A stretch of DNA of 64,000 nucleotides from Bog-756 sp963727955 (GCA_963727955.1 CAVSII010000013.1:17443-81442); one strand, 5' to 3'; positions 1 through 9,060 are shown, counted from the stretch's first letter. Notes: a model not told the origin generated them from the sequence alone. Made by a program: numbers and translations.

Positions 1-28
1 AGGGGTGGGAATAGCCATCGGTCAAACC

Positions 29-286
29 ATGTCCAAACGGAAGAACCTTGTCCTCCGCATCGATCCGGCTGTTCATGACGCTCTTGCCCGTTGGGCAGCG
101 GACGAGCTGCGAAGCACAAACGCGCACATTGAATTTCTACTACGGCTCGCACTCGATGACGCCGGTCGACTGCCCTCCGATACAGGCGAAATACCACGCC
201 GCGGGCGTCCTCGGCGCGACGCTAAACCCTCTGTCGTGATCAAGAACTTAAATGTCCTGCAAGGGCCCAACCCACCTACGGTTTGA
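29..286 (+). CDS. Ribbon-helix-helix (Arc-type) DNA-binding protein
   Basis: A basic protein of 85 residues. The first 40 residues read as a beta-strand (NLVLRIDPAVHDAL) followed by two helices (RWAADELRS, NAHIEFLLRLAL), the layout of Arc/MetJ ribbon-helix-helix proteins, which bind operators as dimers and often act as antitoxins or autoregulators. The tail is basic (GRPRR). ATG at 29 was chosen because the fold starts just before the strand; an in-frame GTG at 5 is also open, and anything upstream is outside the window. No toxin partner is visible, so its target is unknown. Its stop codon lies inside a stem-loop that separates it from the converging tRNA-Val gene. Confidence 0.6.
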   Translation: MSKRKNLVLRIDPAVHDALARWAADELRSTNAHIEFLLRLALDDAGRLPSDTGEIPRRGRPRRDAKPSVVIKNLNVLQGPNPPTV

Positions 287-329
287 GTAGGTAGCCCATC
301 GAAGACCTTGAGCGGCCGTACTCAAACCG
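279..329. terminator. Possible bidirectional terminator (11-bp inverted repeat)
   Basis: Two perfect 11-base arms, CGGTTTGAGTA (279-289) and TACTCAAACCG (319-329), flank a 29-nt loop. The element sits exactly between two convergent genes, overlapping the stop codon of the RHH gene and ending 2 bases before the tRNA-Val 3' end. There is no U tract, so termination is inferred from position and symmetry only. Confidence 0.4.
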
Positions 330-331
330 AG

Positions 332-404
332 TGGGCGCTGCCGGGCTCGAACCGACGACCTGCTGGTTGTAAGCCAGCTGCTCTACCAACTGAGCTAAAC
401 GCCC
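332..404 (-). tRNA. tRNA-Val (anticodon TAC)
   Basis: The reverse complement folds as a full cloverleaf of 73 nt. The acceptor stem is GGGCGTT/AGCGCCC with discriminator A, the D-arm is GCTC..GAGC, the anticodon stem GCTGG/CCAGC closes loop CTTACAA (anticodon TAC, reading GTA), and the T-arm has the TTCGAGC loop. The CCA end is not encoded. It is a single tRNA gene, not part of a visible cluster. Confidence 0.96.
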
Positions 405-472
405 GCACGCCCTCCAGCGACGTCGCGTTCAGGGTAGCGCCCCAGCCGCGCTCACGACCGCAGGGTCGGGCC

Positions 473-2536
473 TCAGGGAGCGGATAGCCCCACGACGGGA
501 GCCGCCAGGCTCACATCGCGTAGGGACCCGAGGTAGGCGGCGTCGCCGTAGGCGTAGACGGCGCCGTCAGATGCCGCCAACCAGTAACCCTTCCCGCTGG
601 GTGTCGCTCCGATGCCAACCACGGGAGCGGAGCTGGTCAACCCCTGCCCCGGCACCGAGCCCTGGAAGCCGGCATTACCGAAGGCGAAGACCCCGCCGTC
701 GGCCGCCACCATCCAGTAACCCTTGCCATTCGGGGTAGTGGCCATACCGACGATCGGCTTGCTGAGGGTCAGGTTCCCGGTGGAGCCATAAAAGGCGGCG
801 TCGCCGAAGGAGAAGATCCCGCCGTCGGCGGCCACCTCCCAGTAGCCACCCCCGTCCGGCGTGGCGGCCATGCCCACGATGGGTTGGTTGAGATGGCTAC
901 CCCCCATCGATCCGTGAAAGGCGGCGTCGCCAAAGGAGAAGATCCCGCCGTCGGCGGCCACTTCCCAGTAGCCGCCCCCGTCCGGCGTGGCGGCCATGCC
1001 CACGATGGGTTGGTTGAGATGGCTACCCCCCATCGATCCGTGGAAGGCGGCGTCGCCAAAGGAGAAGATCCCGCCGTCGGCGGCCACTTCCCAGTAGCCA
1101 CCCCCGTCGGGCGTGGCGGCCATGCCCACGATGGGTTGGTTGAGGGACCGGCCCCCCATCGACCCGTGAAACGACGCCTGGCCGAGGGTGAAGATCCCGC
1201 CGTCGGCCGCGTCCAACAGGAAACCCTGACTGGAAGCGGCGGGGAACGTCATCCGCTCGAGGAGAGTCTGCAGGACACCGTTCTGACCGGAGGCGGTCAT
1301 CGCTCCGCCCACCGCCCAGCACGACACGGACCGCACACAGGCCACCGAACCGAGAAGGCTCTCGAACGTGACGTTCGGGGTGGGCTCGACGGTCCAGCTC
1401 CCGCCGTTCCACGCCTCGACGAAGGCCTTGGGCTGGAACGAGCCGCTTGCCCCGGCCACGTTGGCCGTACCCGACGCGCCAACGGCCCAACAGCTCGACG
1501 CGTCGAGACAGGTCACCCCGCTGATGGTGTTGGCCGTCTGGCCCGATGGATCAGCGCTCGGGGCGGCCGACCAACTCGATCCGTTCCAGCGCTCGATCAA
1601 CGTGGTGTCGGCATTGCCCGAGCTGTCCGAGGTGGTGCCCGCCGCCCAACAGTCGGTGCTCGACAGGCATGTGGTGCTGGTCAGGTAGGTGCCTTCGGGC
1701 GCAGGGGCCTGGTAACCGGGCACAACGGTCCATGCGCTGCCGTTCCAGTGCTCGATGAGGCCCTGGAGGCCCGGGGCCGCCGGGTAGACGGGCAGGAACC
1801 TGGGATCCTGTTGCGTGGCCCCCGCGCTGCCCACCGCCCAACAGTTCGAGGCGCTGGTGCAGTCCACACCGTTGAATTGATCGTAGGTCTGTCCCGACGG
1901 TGCACTCGGCACCAATGACCAGGTCGAGCCGTTCCACCGCTCGGTGATGGCGGTCAGGCCTTCACCATCGGCCGCCGTGGTCAGACCCACCGCCCAACAC
2001 GCCGATGCCGACGGGCAATTCACGGCACTGAGCAGTGCCCCCGCCACACCCCCCGGCGTCGGGCTGGCCACGGACGACCACCCCGATCCGTTCCAGTGCT
2101 CGATGAGCGTGGACACCGGATTGTTCTGTTGTCCCCCGAGTGCCGTTCCCACCGCCCAACAGTCCGACCCGGACACGCAGGTAACAGCCAGGACGGCGTC
2201 ATCCAGACCCGGAGGGGCGGGGGAGCCGGCAATGACCTGCCACGACGAACCGTCCCACTCCTCGAACAGTCCGGCGGCAGCACCCAGACCCTCACCACCA
2301 CCGTTGGCGATGACCGCCCCCACGGCCCAGCATTCCTGGGCGTTGGCACAGGTCGAACCGAGCAACAGGTCGTTGACAGAAGTATTGGGATCCGGGCTGG
2401 TGACGATGGTCCAACCTGAGGAGACGGCCCCGCTGTCCGTGTGGGCCAGCGCCCCCACCGCAAAGATGGTGACAACGACCACCACCAACATCGCCGTTAC
2501 CCTGCGCCACAGCCGTGCCGACCGTCGTGACGTCAT
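473..2536 (-). CDS. Secreted protein with two kinds of repeats (CWAVG and ADGGIFSFG types)
   Basis: A 687-residue exported protein. An N-terminal signal peptide (RRSARLWRR, then a Val-rich hydrophobic core ending ALA) is followed at about 45-435 by seven degenerate repeats. Each holds a CWAVG-like motif (one reads CWAAG), usually followed by WNGSSW. Residues 440-687 hold about six 42-residue repeats with GYWEVAADGG and FGDAAFHGS motifs. Both read as beta-propeller-like blades and are common in large exported proteins of Acidimicrobiia and related actinobacteria; their ligand is not known. Three C-terminal repeats are almost identical in DNA. ATG at 2536 was chosen because GGAGGT lies 6 nt upstream; an in-frame start at 2557 is less likely. 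No enzymatic domain is seen. Confidence 0.85.
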   Translation of the reverse strand: MTSRRSARLWRRVTAMLVVVVVTIFAVGALAHTDSGAVSSGWTIVTSPDPNTSVNDLLLGSTCANAQECWAVGAVIANGGGEGLGAAAGLFEEWDGSSWQVIAGSPAPPGLDDAVLAVTCVSGSDCWAVGTALGGQQNNPVSTLIEHWNGSGWSSVASPTPGGVAGALLSAVNCPSASACWAVGLTTAADGEGLTAITERWNGSTWSLVPSAPSGQTYDQFNGVDCTSASNCWAVGSAGATQQDPRFLPVYPAAPGLQGLIEHWNGSAWTVVPGYQAPAPEGTYLTSTTCLSSTDCWAAGTTSDSSGNADTTLIERWNGSSWSAAPSADPSGQTANTISGVTCLDASSCWAVGASGTANVAGASGSFQPKAFVEAWNGGSWTVEPTPNVTFESLLGSVACVRSVSCWAVGGAMTASGQNGVLQTLLERMTFPAASSQGFLLDAADGGIFTLGQASFHGSMGGRSLNQPIVGMAATPDGGGYWEVAADGGIFSFGDAAFHGSMGGSHLNQPIVGMAATPDGGGYWEVAADGGIFSFGDAAFHGSMGGSHLNQPIVGMAATPDGGGYWEVAADGGIFSFGDAAFYGSTGNLTLSKPIVGMATTPNGKGYWMVAADGGVFAFGNAGFQGSVPGQGLTSSAPVVGIGATPSGKGYWLAASDGAVYAYGDAAYLGSLRDVSLAAPVVGLSAP
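791..1168. repeat. Three tandem 126-bp units, near-identical
   Basis: Units start at 791, 917 and 1043 and differ at only a few bases. A fourth, diverged unit keeps the same 126-bp phase from 1169. Each unit encodes one 42-residue repeat of the secreted protein, so the tandem array keeps the reading frame. The near identity points to recent expansion or ongoing recombination; copy number here may also be mis-assembled. Confidence 0.9.
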
Positions 2537-2638
2537 CCGCAGACCTCCACCCGCCACATCCCCATCCGAGGGCGAAGTTTTGCAGTTGTTCCTCGGTAAC
2601 CGGTGGATGGGAAGGAGGTCCGGGTGGTCGGCGTGGCG

Positions 2639-3391
2639 TCAGGTCCCGATGGCCTGACCCAATGCCTGGAGTAGGGCCGGGGTGGAGGCGGCCACCGGCG
2701 TGCGCCGGTCGGTGTGTGCCAGGGTGAACAGGTCGCGCCCGGCCGACTCCTCGACCACCGCACCGGCCTCGGTGCAGATCAGCATGCCGCCCAGGTAGTC
2801 CCAACTGCCGAGCTCGGAGCCCCCGATGGCGGCGTAGGCGTCGAGCACCCCTTCCGCCACCGCGCACAGATCGAGGGCGGCGGCGCCCAAGGCCCGGTAC
2901 TGCGACCACCCCAGATAGCGGGGGGGATATCCCGAAAAGCCGACGATGGCTTCGCCCAGCGTCTGGCAGTCCGACGGGGCGATGGCTACACCGTCCTTGC
3001 GTGCGCCACCCCGTCGGACGGCTTCGAACCGGATGCCGGACGCCTGGTTGACCACTACCGCGGCCCGCGGACCTTCGGCGTCGGTGGCACAGAGACTGGT
3101 GGCGTACCAGGGGATGCCCCGGGCCGCATTGGTCGAACCGTCAACCGGGTCCAACACCACCACCAGAGGACGATCGGTGTGGAACGGCCCAGACTCCTCG
3201 GACATCACGCCGAGCCCGGCACCGTCGAGCACCTCGAGAGCGGCAGCGTCGGCCACCAGGTCCGAGCGGTACTGACTGGCACGGGTACCGGCCAGTCCCC
3301 AGTCCTCGAGGTTCTCCAGCGACCGGGCCACAGCCGTTGCCGCCGCGTGCAGGACCTCGAGCAGCGAGGCGTCGTCCACGGGGCCGACCAT
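2639..3391 (-). CDS. Inositol monophosphatase family phosphatase
   Basis: A 250-residue enzyme of the Mg2+-dependent IMPase/FIG superfamily, which hydrolyses phosphate monoesters such as inositol-1-phosphate, histidinol phosphate or PAP. The metal-binding signature LDPVDGSTN and the upstream SEESG acidic site are intact, and the C-terminal SWDYLGG motif corresponds to the usual WD..AG metal ligand. The length is normal for the family. The substrate cannot be told from the motifs. ATG at 3391 (MVGPVDDA) was chosen because it begins just before the first helix; a longer open frame upstream would run through the divergent neighbour and lacks similarity. It is transcribed away from the gene starting at 3422. 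Confidence 0.85.
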   Translation of the reverse strand: MVGPVDDASLLEVLHAAATAVARSLENLEDWGLAGTRASQYRSDLVADAAALEVLDGAGLGVMSEESGPFHTDRPLVVVLDPVDGSTNAARGIPWYATSLCATDAEGPRAAVVVNQASGIRFEAVRRGGARKDGVAIAPSDCQTLGEAIVGFSGYPPRYLGWSQYRALGAAALDLCAVAEGVLDAYAAIGGSELGSWDYLGGMLICTEAGAVVEESAGRDLFTLAHTDRRTPVAASTPALLQALGQAIGT

Positions 3392-3421
3392 ACCGCGGGG
3401 GACCAGTAGGCTGATGGCCCT

Positions 3422-3979
3422 GTGGCAGTCATCGATGTGGCCGGATACGTGGCCGATCTCAAGGATCACTCCGTTGACCATGGTTTTCACGTCCACGATG
3501 AGCGCCATTTCGTCGAGACCTACTCCCTCCGTCAGGTGTGGGAGGTGGAGCTCCATCCCGAGGACGGCTGTGGCGGCCCCCTCGACCTCCACCTGGCACT
3601 GGAGGTCGACCCGAGGACGCTCCTCTCCTTCGAGGATGCCGTGTTCGGGCTCCCCGAGGACGAAGAGCCACCCGATGACTTCCACTTCCCGCTGACCTTC
3701 ACCTGGGCCCTCCCACCTCTCCCCCACGGGCCCGACCTGCTCCGGCTGGCCATCGACCTGGCCGGCGTCGGTGGTATCGAACTACCGCTCGAGGTATCAG
3801 CCATCGATTCCTACGCCTCTGCTACCGACGCCGCCGAAAGGCGGCTCAACATCGTGGCCCGCTCGCCGGTGTCCCTGACCCGGGTTCTGGCCGGCGAGGA
3901 GATGATGTGCGAGGTCTTCGACCGGTGCCTGGCCGTCAGCCGCTATCTCCTCGATTCGGCCGGTAGCTGGCTCGGGTGA
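3422..3979 (+). CDS. Hypothetical protein
   Basis: A 185-residue acidic, soluble protein without signal peptide or membrane segment; I do not recognise a family. It starts with GTG (VAVIDVAGY), has a charged N-terminal half with HVHDERHFVETY, and ends in a helical segment. It is divergent from the phosphatase gene, with 30 bp between the starts, and its stop overlaps the start of the next gene by 4 bases (GTGA), so the two are probably co-translated. Coding is supported by codon bias and by this overlap. Confidence 0.7.
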   Translation: MAVIDVAGYVADLKDHSVDHGFHVHDERHFVETYSLRQVWEVELHPEDGCGGPLDLHLALEVDPRTLLSFEDAVFGLPEDEEPPDDFHFPLTFTWALPPLPHGPDLLRLAIDLAGVGGIELPLEVSAIDSYASATDAAERRLNIVARSPVSLTRVLAGEEMMCEVFDRCLAVSRYLLDSAGSWLG

Positions 3980-4407
3980 ACCGGCCCGGCGGTCGACGCA
4001 GGTGGCGCGCCACGGCCACCGGGGTCACCCTCGCCGTAGGCCTCGGTGCGGCCCTCAGTGCCTGTGGCAACGGGGGCCAGACCTTGGCCCGCGAGGCGTG
4101 CGGCCACATCACCCGATCGATCACCCTGCTCCACCAATCAGAAGACCCCTCCGACCACGCTCGATCGGCCCAGCTGCAACAAGAGGCCTATCAGGAACTG
4201 CGCAAAGCTCTCCCGTTGTCGGCAGAGGCGGCTTACGACGACGGGCAGTGGCAGGCCCTCATGACAACGGTGTCGGAGAGCAACCGGGTGGCCGAGACCA
4301 CTCTGGTGCCGGCACTCCAGGCCCAGTGCAATGACGCCGACCAGTCACCCTTCAATCAACCGTCTCCCCCGTCGTCAATCCCGCCGCCGGCGCCGGTGTC
4401 AACCTGA
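3976..4407 (+). CDS. Small lipoprotein of unknown function
   Basis: A 143-residue predicted lipoprotein. The basic start (NRPGGRRRWRA) is followed by a hydrophobic stretch and the lipobox LSAC, so the mature protein would begin at the Cys near residue 30 and be anchored in the membrane outer face. The mature part is helical with two further cysteines and ends in a Pro/Ser-rich tail. No known family is recognised. GTG at 3976 overlaps the upstream stop as GTGA, indicating translational coupling with the hypothetical gene before it. It converges on the acyltransferase gene 22 bp downstream. Confidence 0.7.
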   Translation: MNRPGGRRRWRATATGVTLAVGLGAALSACGNGGQTLAREACGHITRSITLLHQSEDPSDHARSAQLQQEAYQELRKALPLSAEAAYDDGQWQALMTTVSESNRVAETTLVPALQAQCNDADQSPFNQPSPPSSIPPPAPVST

Positions 4408-4429
4408 AGGACCAGGACGACACCAACCG

Positions 4430-6799
4430 TCAGCGCGCTGCACCGGCCGCGGCGGTCGAGGACGTCGGAGTGTCGGTGCCGGCGTGAGCTGCTGAGGATG
4501 GCGGCGATGCCGAATGGGGGGACGGTGGCGGCGATGCCGAGTGCGGGGACGTCGACGACGTCGACGGTAGCGCCGAACCCGGGGGCGCCGCGGTCGAGAC
4601 CGGCGGAGCGGTGAGAAGTGCGCCGCTCATCTGCAGGCGCCCCACCTTGATCACATCGGGCAGGATCCTGGCGTCCAACCACTGACCGGCGGCAGGGGTG
4701 GGAACGATGTGCACACCGTCGCCATCCCTGATCTGGATACCGTCGAAGTAGGTGGTGAAGGTGCCGCCCGGGCAGAGCAAAGCGTCGAGATCGAAGACCT
4801 GGACGGTGGAGGGGTGCTGAGCCGCCACCTGGCGCACCATGGTGTTGTAGGCAGCCAGTCGGGCGGCCGAGTCCTCGGGCCACGGGAGACCGTTGTTCTG
4901 TTCGCCCGAATCGAAGCACGGCGACGTCATGAACACCATGAGCGAACCAGTCGACGTGGCCACCTGCACCGCCTGTTCCATGGAGGCCCTCAGGGCGGCA
5001 TCGAACACCGGATCGCCGATGTGCAGCCAGTGGCCGTCGATGAGACGGTCGTCGAGCTCCCACCGGCCGGCCAGCACCACGACCACATTGGGGTGGAATT
5101 GGCCCAGGTCGGCCTGCCACTGGGCCGGCCATTGGTCCGATAACGGCGCCGACGAGTTGCACGCCGGCGTCATGGTGTCGGGTACGCCGTGGGCCATGTA
5201 CTGGGTGCTGCGGACCAGGCCGCAGCCCACGATGGCGCCGTTGTACATGTTCACGTCGTAGGGATTCTGAGGTTGGCTGGCCAACATGGCGAACCCGAGT
5301 CGCCAGGCCACCGAGTCGCCGAAGATGGCCACCTTGACCGGCGGTCCGGCGTACTGGGGGCCGACCACCTTGACCGTCCCGGCCTCCGCCGCGGACGGGA
5401 CGGTGGCCACCACGGTCACGGCCACCACGGCCAGAAAGGCGGCGCTGGTCATCAGCCACGCACGCCATTCGGTCAACGACCGCATCCGGCCCCGGCGGAT
5501 CGGCTCCTCCACCAGATAGAAGGACCCGGTGGCCACCACCAGGGTCACACCTATGCGCACGGTCAGCAGGGGCACCCCGTAGAGGTGCATCCGCTCGGCA
5601 TCGAGGAGGGCGAAGAGCGGGAAGTGCCAGAGGTAGGTGCCGTAGGAGATCTTGCCGACGTAGCGGAAGACGGGGTTGCCCAACGAACGGGCCAGCGATG
5701 CCGTCTGGGCGGTGACCGCGCAGAAGATGACGGTGGCCACTCCCAGCGCGAAGAGGAAGTAGCCACCCTCGAACAGGAAGGCGGTGGGTCCGGTCAGCTG
5801 GGTCCACAAGAAGATGGCCCCGGCCAGGGCGCACCAGCCGAGCACCTGCAGGAGGACCCGGACCAGTGAGGAGCTGATCTCCCAGGCCAGGATGGGCTTG
5901 AGGCTCGGGCCCCGGCGCCGACGGTGGTCTCGCCGATGAGGGAGCGGGGCTTCGACACCGGTGGTGCCGGCGGCGGGATGGGCACGCACGAAACGGTCGA
6001 AACGTCGGGTTCCCCCCGGGGGCACCGCCTTTCGGTGCTCGGCCCACAGGGACATGCCGATGGCCAGGGCTGCCCCCACCAGAATGTCCTGGCAACGGGT
6101 GTCGGTCCCCTCGTAGAGCCGCATGACCGAGGCGCCGTGCTGGTAGGACAGCCGCATGTCGAGGGCCGAGGCCACCGCCCCCAACACGGCGGTGGCCAAC
6201 AGGGGCCACAGGCGGCGCGACGGGCGCAGCCGGCGTCCGAGCCGGAGCATGACAAGGGCCACCGGGGGCCACAGGATGTAGAACTGCTCCTCGATGGACA
6301 GCGACCACATGTGGGCCAGGGGTGAGGGCTGGGCGGTGAGGTTGAAGTAGTTCCCCCCGCTGGCGATGAAGTGCCAGTTGGCCACGTAGAACAGGGTCGA
6401 CAGCGAGTCGAGCCGGAGGTCGGCGAACTCGCCGGGGGTGGCGAAGACCTTGGCGTAAATGGCCACCCCGATGAGCATGACCAGAAGAGCCGGCAGCAGC
6501 CGGCGGGCCCGGCGGGCCCAGAACTGGCCGAGCCGGATGCTCACCCGCTTGGCCCACTCGCCGAGGAGGAGCGAGGTAATGAGGAACCCCGACAGCACGA
6601 AGAAGACGTCGATGGTGAGGAATCCCCCACTCAGGATGGGTGCCCCCCCGTGGTAGAGCATGACGCCCAGCACCGAGATGGCCCGCAGCCCGTCGAGGGC
6701 GGGGACGTAGCTGAAGCGGATCGGCCGCCCACGGGCGATCGGCCCCGCGCCGGTGGTGGCCGGCGACCGCCAACCGGCCCGGTGGGACGTCGTACTCAT
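4430..6799 (-). CDS. Membrane acyltransferase (acyltransferase-3 family) with C-terminal SGNH domain, copy 2
   Basis: A 789-residue protein of the OafA/OatA type, which O-acylates cell-surface glycans. Residues about 20-430 hold the acyltransferase-3 membrane domain with roughly ten transmembrane segments, including the family's early YVPALDGLRA and MLYHGG (His) motifs and ARRARRLLPALL. After the last membrane segment an extracytoplasmic SGNH esterase-like domain carries FGDSVA (Ser), LAGRWE and a final DGVH Asp-His pair. The C-terminus is a low-complexity Pro/Ser/Thr tail. ATG at 6799 overlaps the stop of its paralogue (ATGA), so the two are co-translated. The acceptor glycan is not identifiable. 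Confidence 0.9.
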   Translation of the reverse strand: MSTTSHRAGWRSPATTGAGPIARGRPIRFSYVPALDGLRAISVLGVMLYHGGAPILSGGFLTIDVFFVLSGFLITSLLLGEWAKRVSIRLGQFWARRARRLLPALLVMLIGVAIYAKVFATPGEFADLRLDSLSTLFYVANWHFIASGGNYFNLTAQPSPLAHMWSLSIEEQFYILWPPVALVMLRLGRRLRPSRRLWPLLATAVLGAVASALDMRLSYQHGASVMRLYEGTDTRCQDILVGAALAIGMSLWAEHRKAVPPGGTRRFDRFVRAHPAAGTTGVEAPLPHRRDHRRRRGPSLKPILAWEISSSLVRVLLQVLGWCALAGAIFLWTQLTGPTAFLFEGGYFLFALGVATVIFCAVTAQTASLARSLGNPVFRYVGKISYGTYLWHFPLFALLDAERMHLYGVPLLTVRIGVTLVVATGSFYLVEEPIRRGRMRSLTEWRAWLMTSAAFLAVVAVTVVATVPSAAEAGTVKVVGPQYAGPPVKVAIFGDSVAWRLGFAMLASQPQNPYDVNMYNGAIVGCGLVRSTQYMAHGVPDTMTPACNSSAPLSDQWPAQWQADLGQFHPNVVVVLAGRWELDDRLIDGHWLHIGDPVFDAALRASMEQAVQVATSTGSLMVFMTSPCFDSGEQNNGLPWPEDSAARLAAYNTMVRQVAAQHPSTVQVFDLDALLCPGGTFTTYFDGIQIRDGDGVHIVPTPAAGQWLDARILPDVIKVGRLQMSGALLTAPPVSTAAPPGSALPSTSSTSPHSASPPPSPHSASPPSSAAHAGTDTPTSSTAAAGAAR
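6186..6314. repeat. 129-bp segment almost identical to 8333-8461
   Basis: This part of acyltransferase copy 2 matches copy 1 at an offset of 2147 bp with one mismatch (6274 against 8421), although flanking parts of the same genes differ much more. It encodes the LRLGRRLRPSRR and IEEQFYI region of the membrane domain. The patchiness suggests gene conversion between the tandem copies. Confidence 0.8.
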
Positions 6800-8937
6800 C
6801 GGAGCGGTTGTCCCCTCATCTGCAGGCGGCCGACCCGGACCGCTTCGGGGAACAGCTTCCACGCCAGCCATCGGGCCGTCGGACCAGTCGGTCCGTCCTG
6901 GCTGGGATCGAAGGGAAAGTGGATGCCGTCACCCAATCGGACCCGCACGCCGTCGATGGTGGGCTCGAAATGCCCGCCCGGACACACCTCGGCACCGAAG
7001 TCGAATACTTCGGCATTGGCCGGGTGGTCGGCGGCCACCTGGGTGACCATCTGGTCGTAGATGAGACGTCGGGAGGCCAGGTCCTCGGGCCAGGGCTGCC
7101 CGTTGGGCTGCTCACCGGAATCGATGCAGGGCGCGGTGAGGAGCATGGCGTAGGCGCCGGTCGAGGTGGCCGCCTGCACCGCCTGTTGGAGGTCGCTCCG
7201 CAGGATGGCGTCATAGTCGGGCTCCCCGATGTGCATGACCCGGCCGTCGATGAGCTGGTCGGAGTCCTCCCATCGTCCGGCCATGACCATGACCACGTTG
7301 GGGTGCTCCTTGCGCAGTACGGCCGACCACAGCCCCGGCCACTGCCGGGGAACCGGGGTGGTCACCCCACAGCCTTTGGTGGCCGGTATCTCCTGTCCGT
7401 GGGTGATCTGTGCCTGCACCACCATCACCCCGCACCCGAGAGTCCCCTGACTGTTGAAGCGCACATCGTAGGGATCCTGGGCGTTGTTGGTAGCGATGGC
7501 CCAGCCGGCGGTGAAGGCCAGCGAATCGCCGAACATGGTGACGCCGACCGGCGGCCCGGTGTACTGGGGGCCCGACGGGACCGGCACCGCACCGGCGGCC
7601 TCGGCCGTCGACGGCACGGTGGCCACCACGGTCACCACCACCACCACCAGAAATCCCGCACTGGTGGCCAGCCACGCCTTCCATTCCGTCAACGACCGCA
7701 TCCGGCCCCGGCGAACGGGCTCCTCCACCAGGTAGAAGGAGCCGGTGGCCACCGCCAGGGTGGCACCGATGCGCACGGCCAGCAGCGGCAAGCCATCGAA
7801 GTGGACCCGGCTGGCGTCGAGAAGGGCGAACAGCGGGAGGTGCCAGAGGTAGGCACCGTAGGAGATCATGCCGATGTAGCGGAACACCGGGTTGCCGAGC
7901 GCTCGGGACAGGGAACCGCGCTGGGCGGTGACCACACAGAAGATAAGCACGGCCACCCCGAGGGCGAAGAGGAAGTAGCCCCCCTCGAAGAGGAACGGGC
8001 TGGTTCCGGTGACTTGGGACCAGACCACCAGGCACACCACCAGCGACGCCCATCCGCACAGTTGCAGCACCAGCCGGGTGACTGGCGAGGCCACCTCCCA
8101 GGCCACGATGGGGGTGAGGCGACCGCGGCGAGAGGCGGCCGGTCCCTCCCCCGGCGTCGTCCCCCCGGGCACGGCCTTTCGGTGCTGGGCCCACAGGGCC
8201 ATGGCGATGGCCAGGGTGGCCCCCACCAGGATGTCCTGGCAACGGGTGTCGGTCCCCTCGTAGAGCCGGGTGATCGAGGCGTGGTGCTGGTAGGAGAGCC
8301 GCATGTCGAGGGCAGAGGCGATGGCCCCGACCACGGCGGTGGCCAACAGGGGCCACAGGCGGCGCGACGGGCGCAGCCGGCGTCCGAGCCGGAGCATGAC
8401 AAGGGCCACCGGGGGCCACACGATGTAGAACTGCTCCTCGATGGACAGCGACCACATGTGGCCCAGCGGTGAGGACTGGGCGGTGATGTCGAAGTAGCTC
8501 CCCCCGCTGAAGATGAAGTGCCAGTTGGCTACGTAGAACAGGGTCGACAGCGAGTCGAGCCGGAGGTCGGCGTACTCACCCGGGGCGGCGAAGACCTTGG
8601 CGTAGATGGCCACCCCGATGAGCATGACCAGGAGGGCGGGCAGCAGCCGGCGGGCCCGGCGGGCCCAGAACTGGCCGAGCCGGATGCTCATCCGCTTGGC
8701 CCACTCGCCGAGGAGGAGCGAGGTGATGAGGAAACCGGACAGCACGAAGAAGATGTTGACGCCGAGGAATCCCCCGCTGGCCAGCGGTGCCCCCCCGTGG
8801 TACAGCATCACGCCGAGCACGGCCACGGCCCGCAGCCCGTCGAGGGCAGGCACATAACTGAAGCGGACGGGCCGGCCGGGATCATCGGTGACCGACCCGG
8901 ACAGTCCGGGGTCGGTGACCTCGGTGACAGCACTCAT
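6796..8937 (-). CDS. Membrane acyltransferase (acyltransferase-3 family) with C-terminal SGNH domain, copy 1
   Basis: A 713-residue paralogue of the next gene downstream, with the same order: about ten membrane segments of the acyltransferase-3 domain (YVPALDGLRA, MLYHGG), then an SGNH domain with FGDSLA, MAGRWE and DGIH. It probably transfers acyl groups from a membrane carrier to a surface polysaccharide or lipid, with the SGNH domain completing transfer outside. The membrane halves of the two copies are close to identical in protein, while the SGNH domains have diverged, suggesting different acceptors. ATG at 8937 precedes the conserved domain by about 25 residues; no strong ribosome site is seen. 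It is the first gene of a two-gene operon. Confidence 0.9.
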   Translation of the reverse strand: MSAVTEVTDPGLSGSVTDDPGRPVRFSYVPALDGLRAVAVLGVMLYHGGAPLASGGFLGVNIFFVLSGFLITSLLLGEWAKRMSIRLGQFWARRARRLLPALLVMLIGVAIYAKVFAAPGEYADLRLDSLSTLFYVANWHFIFSGGSYFDITAQSSPLGHMWSLSIEEQFYIVWPPVALVMLRLGRRLRPSRRLWPLLATAVVGAIASALDMRLSYQHHASITRLYEGTDTRCQDILVGATLAIAMALWAQHRKAVPGGTTPGEGPAASRRGRLTPIVAWEVASPVTRLVLQLCGWASLVVCLVVWSQVTGTSPFLFEGGYFLFALGVAVLIFCVVTAQRGSLSRALGNPVFRYIGMISYGAYLWHLPLFALLDASRVHFDGLPLLAVRIGATLAVATGSFYLVEEPVRRGRMRSLTEWKAWLATSAGFLVVVVVTVVATVPSTAEAAGAVPVPSGPQYTGPPVGVTMFGDSLAFTAGWAIATNNAQDPYDVRFNSQGTLGCGVMVVQAQITHGQEIPATKGCGVTTPVPRQWPGLWSAVLRKEHPNVVMVMAGRWEDSDQLIDGRVMHIGEPDYDAILRSDLQQAVQAATSTGAYAMLLTAPCIDSGEQPNGQPWPEDLASRRLIYDQMVTQVAADHPANAEVFDFGAEVCPGGHFEPTIDGVRVRLGDGIHFPFDPSQDGPTGPTARWLAWKLFPEAVRVGRLQMRGQPLR

Positions 8938-9060
8938 CGGTTCAGGCGTCCCGGTTATGCCCGCGCCCTACGGGGGCGCACCGGTCCACGGATCACTCCC
9001 CAATTCTCGCAGACCGGCGGCCACCACCGGCTTCGGCCGGCCCGGGGGGGCCGAACCCGC

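Noticed and set aside
29..286. Toxin-antitoxin pair at the left edge
   Set aside because: Only the ribbon-helix-helix protein is present; no toxin follows it, and the upstream side is outside the window.
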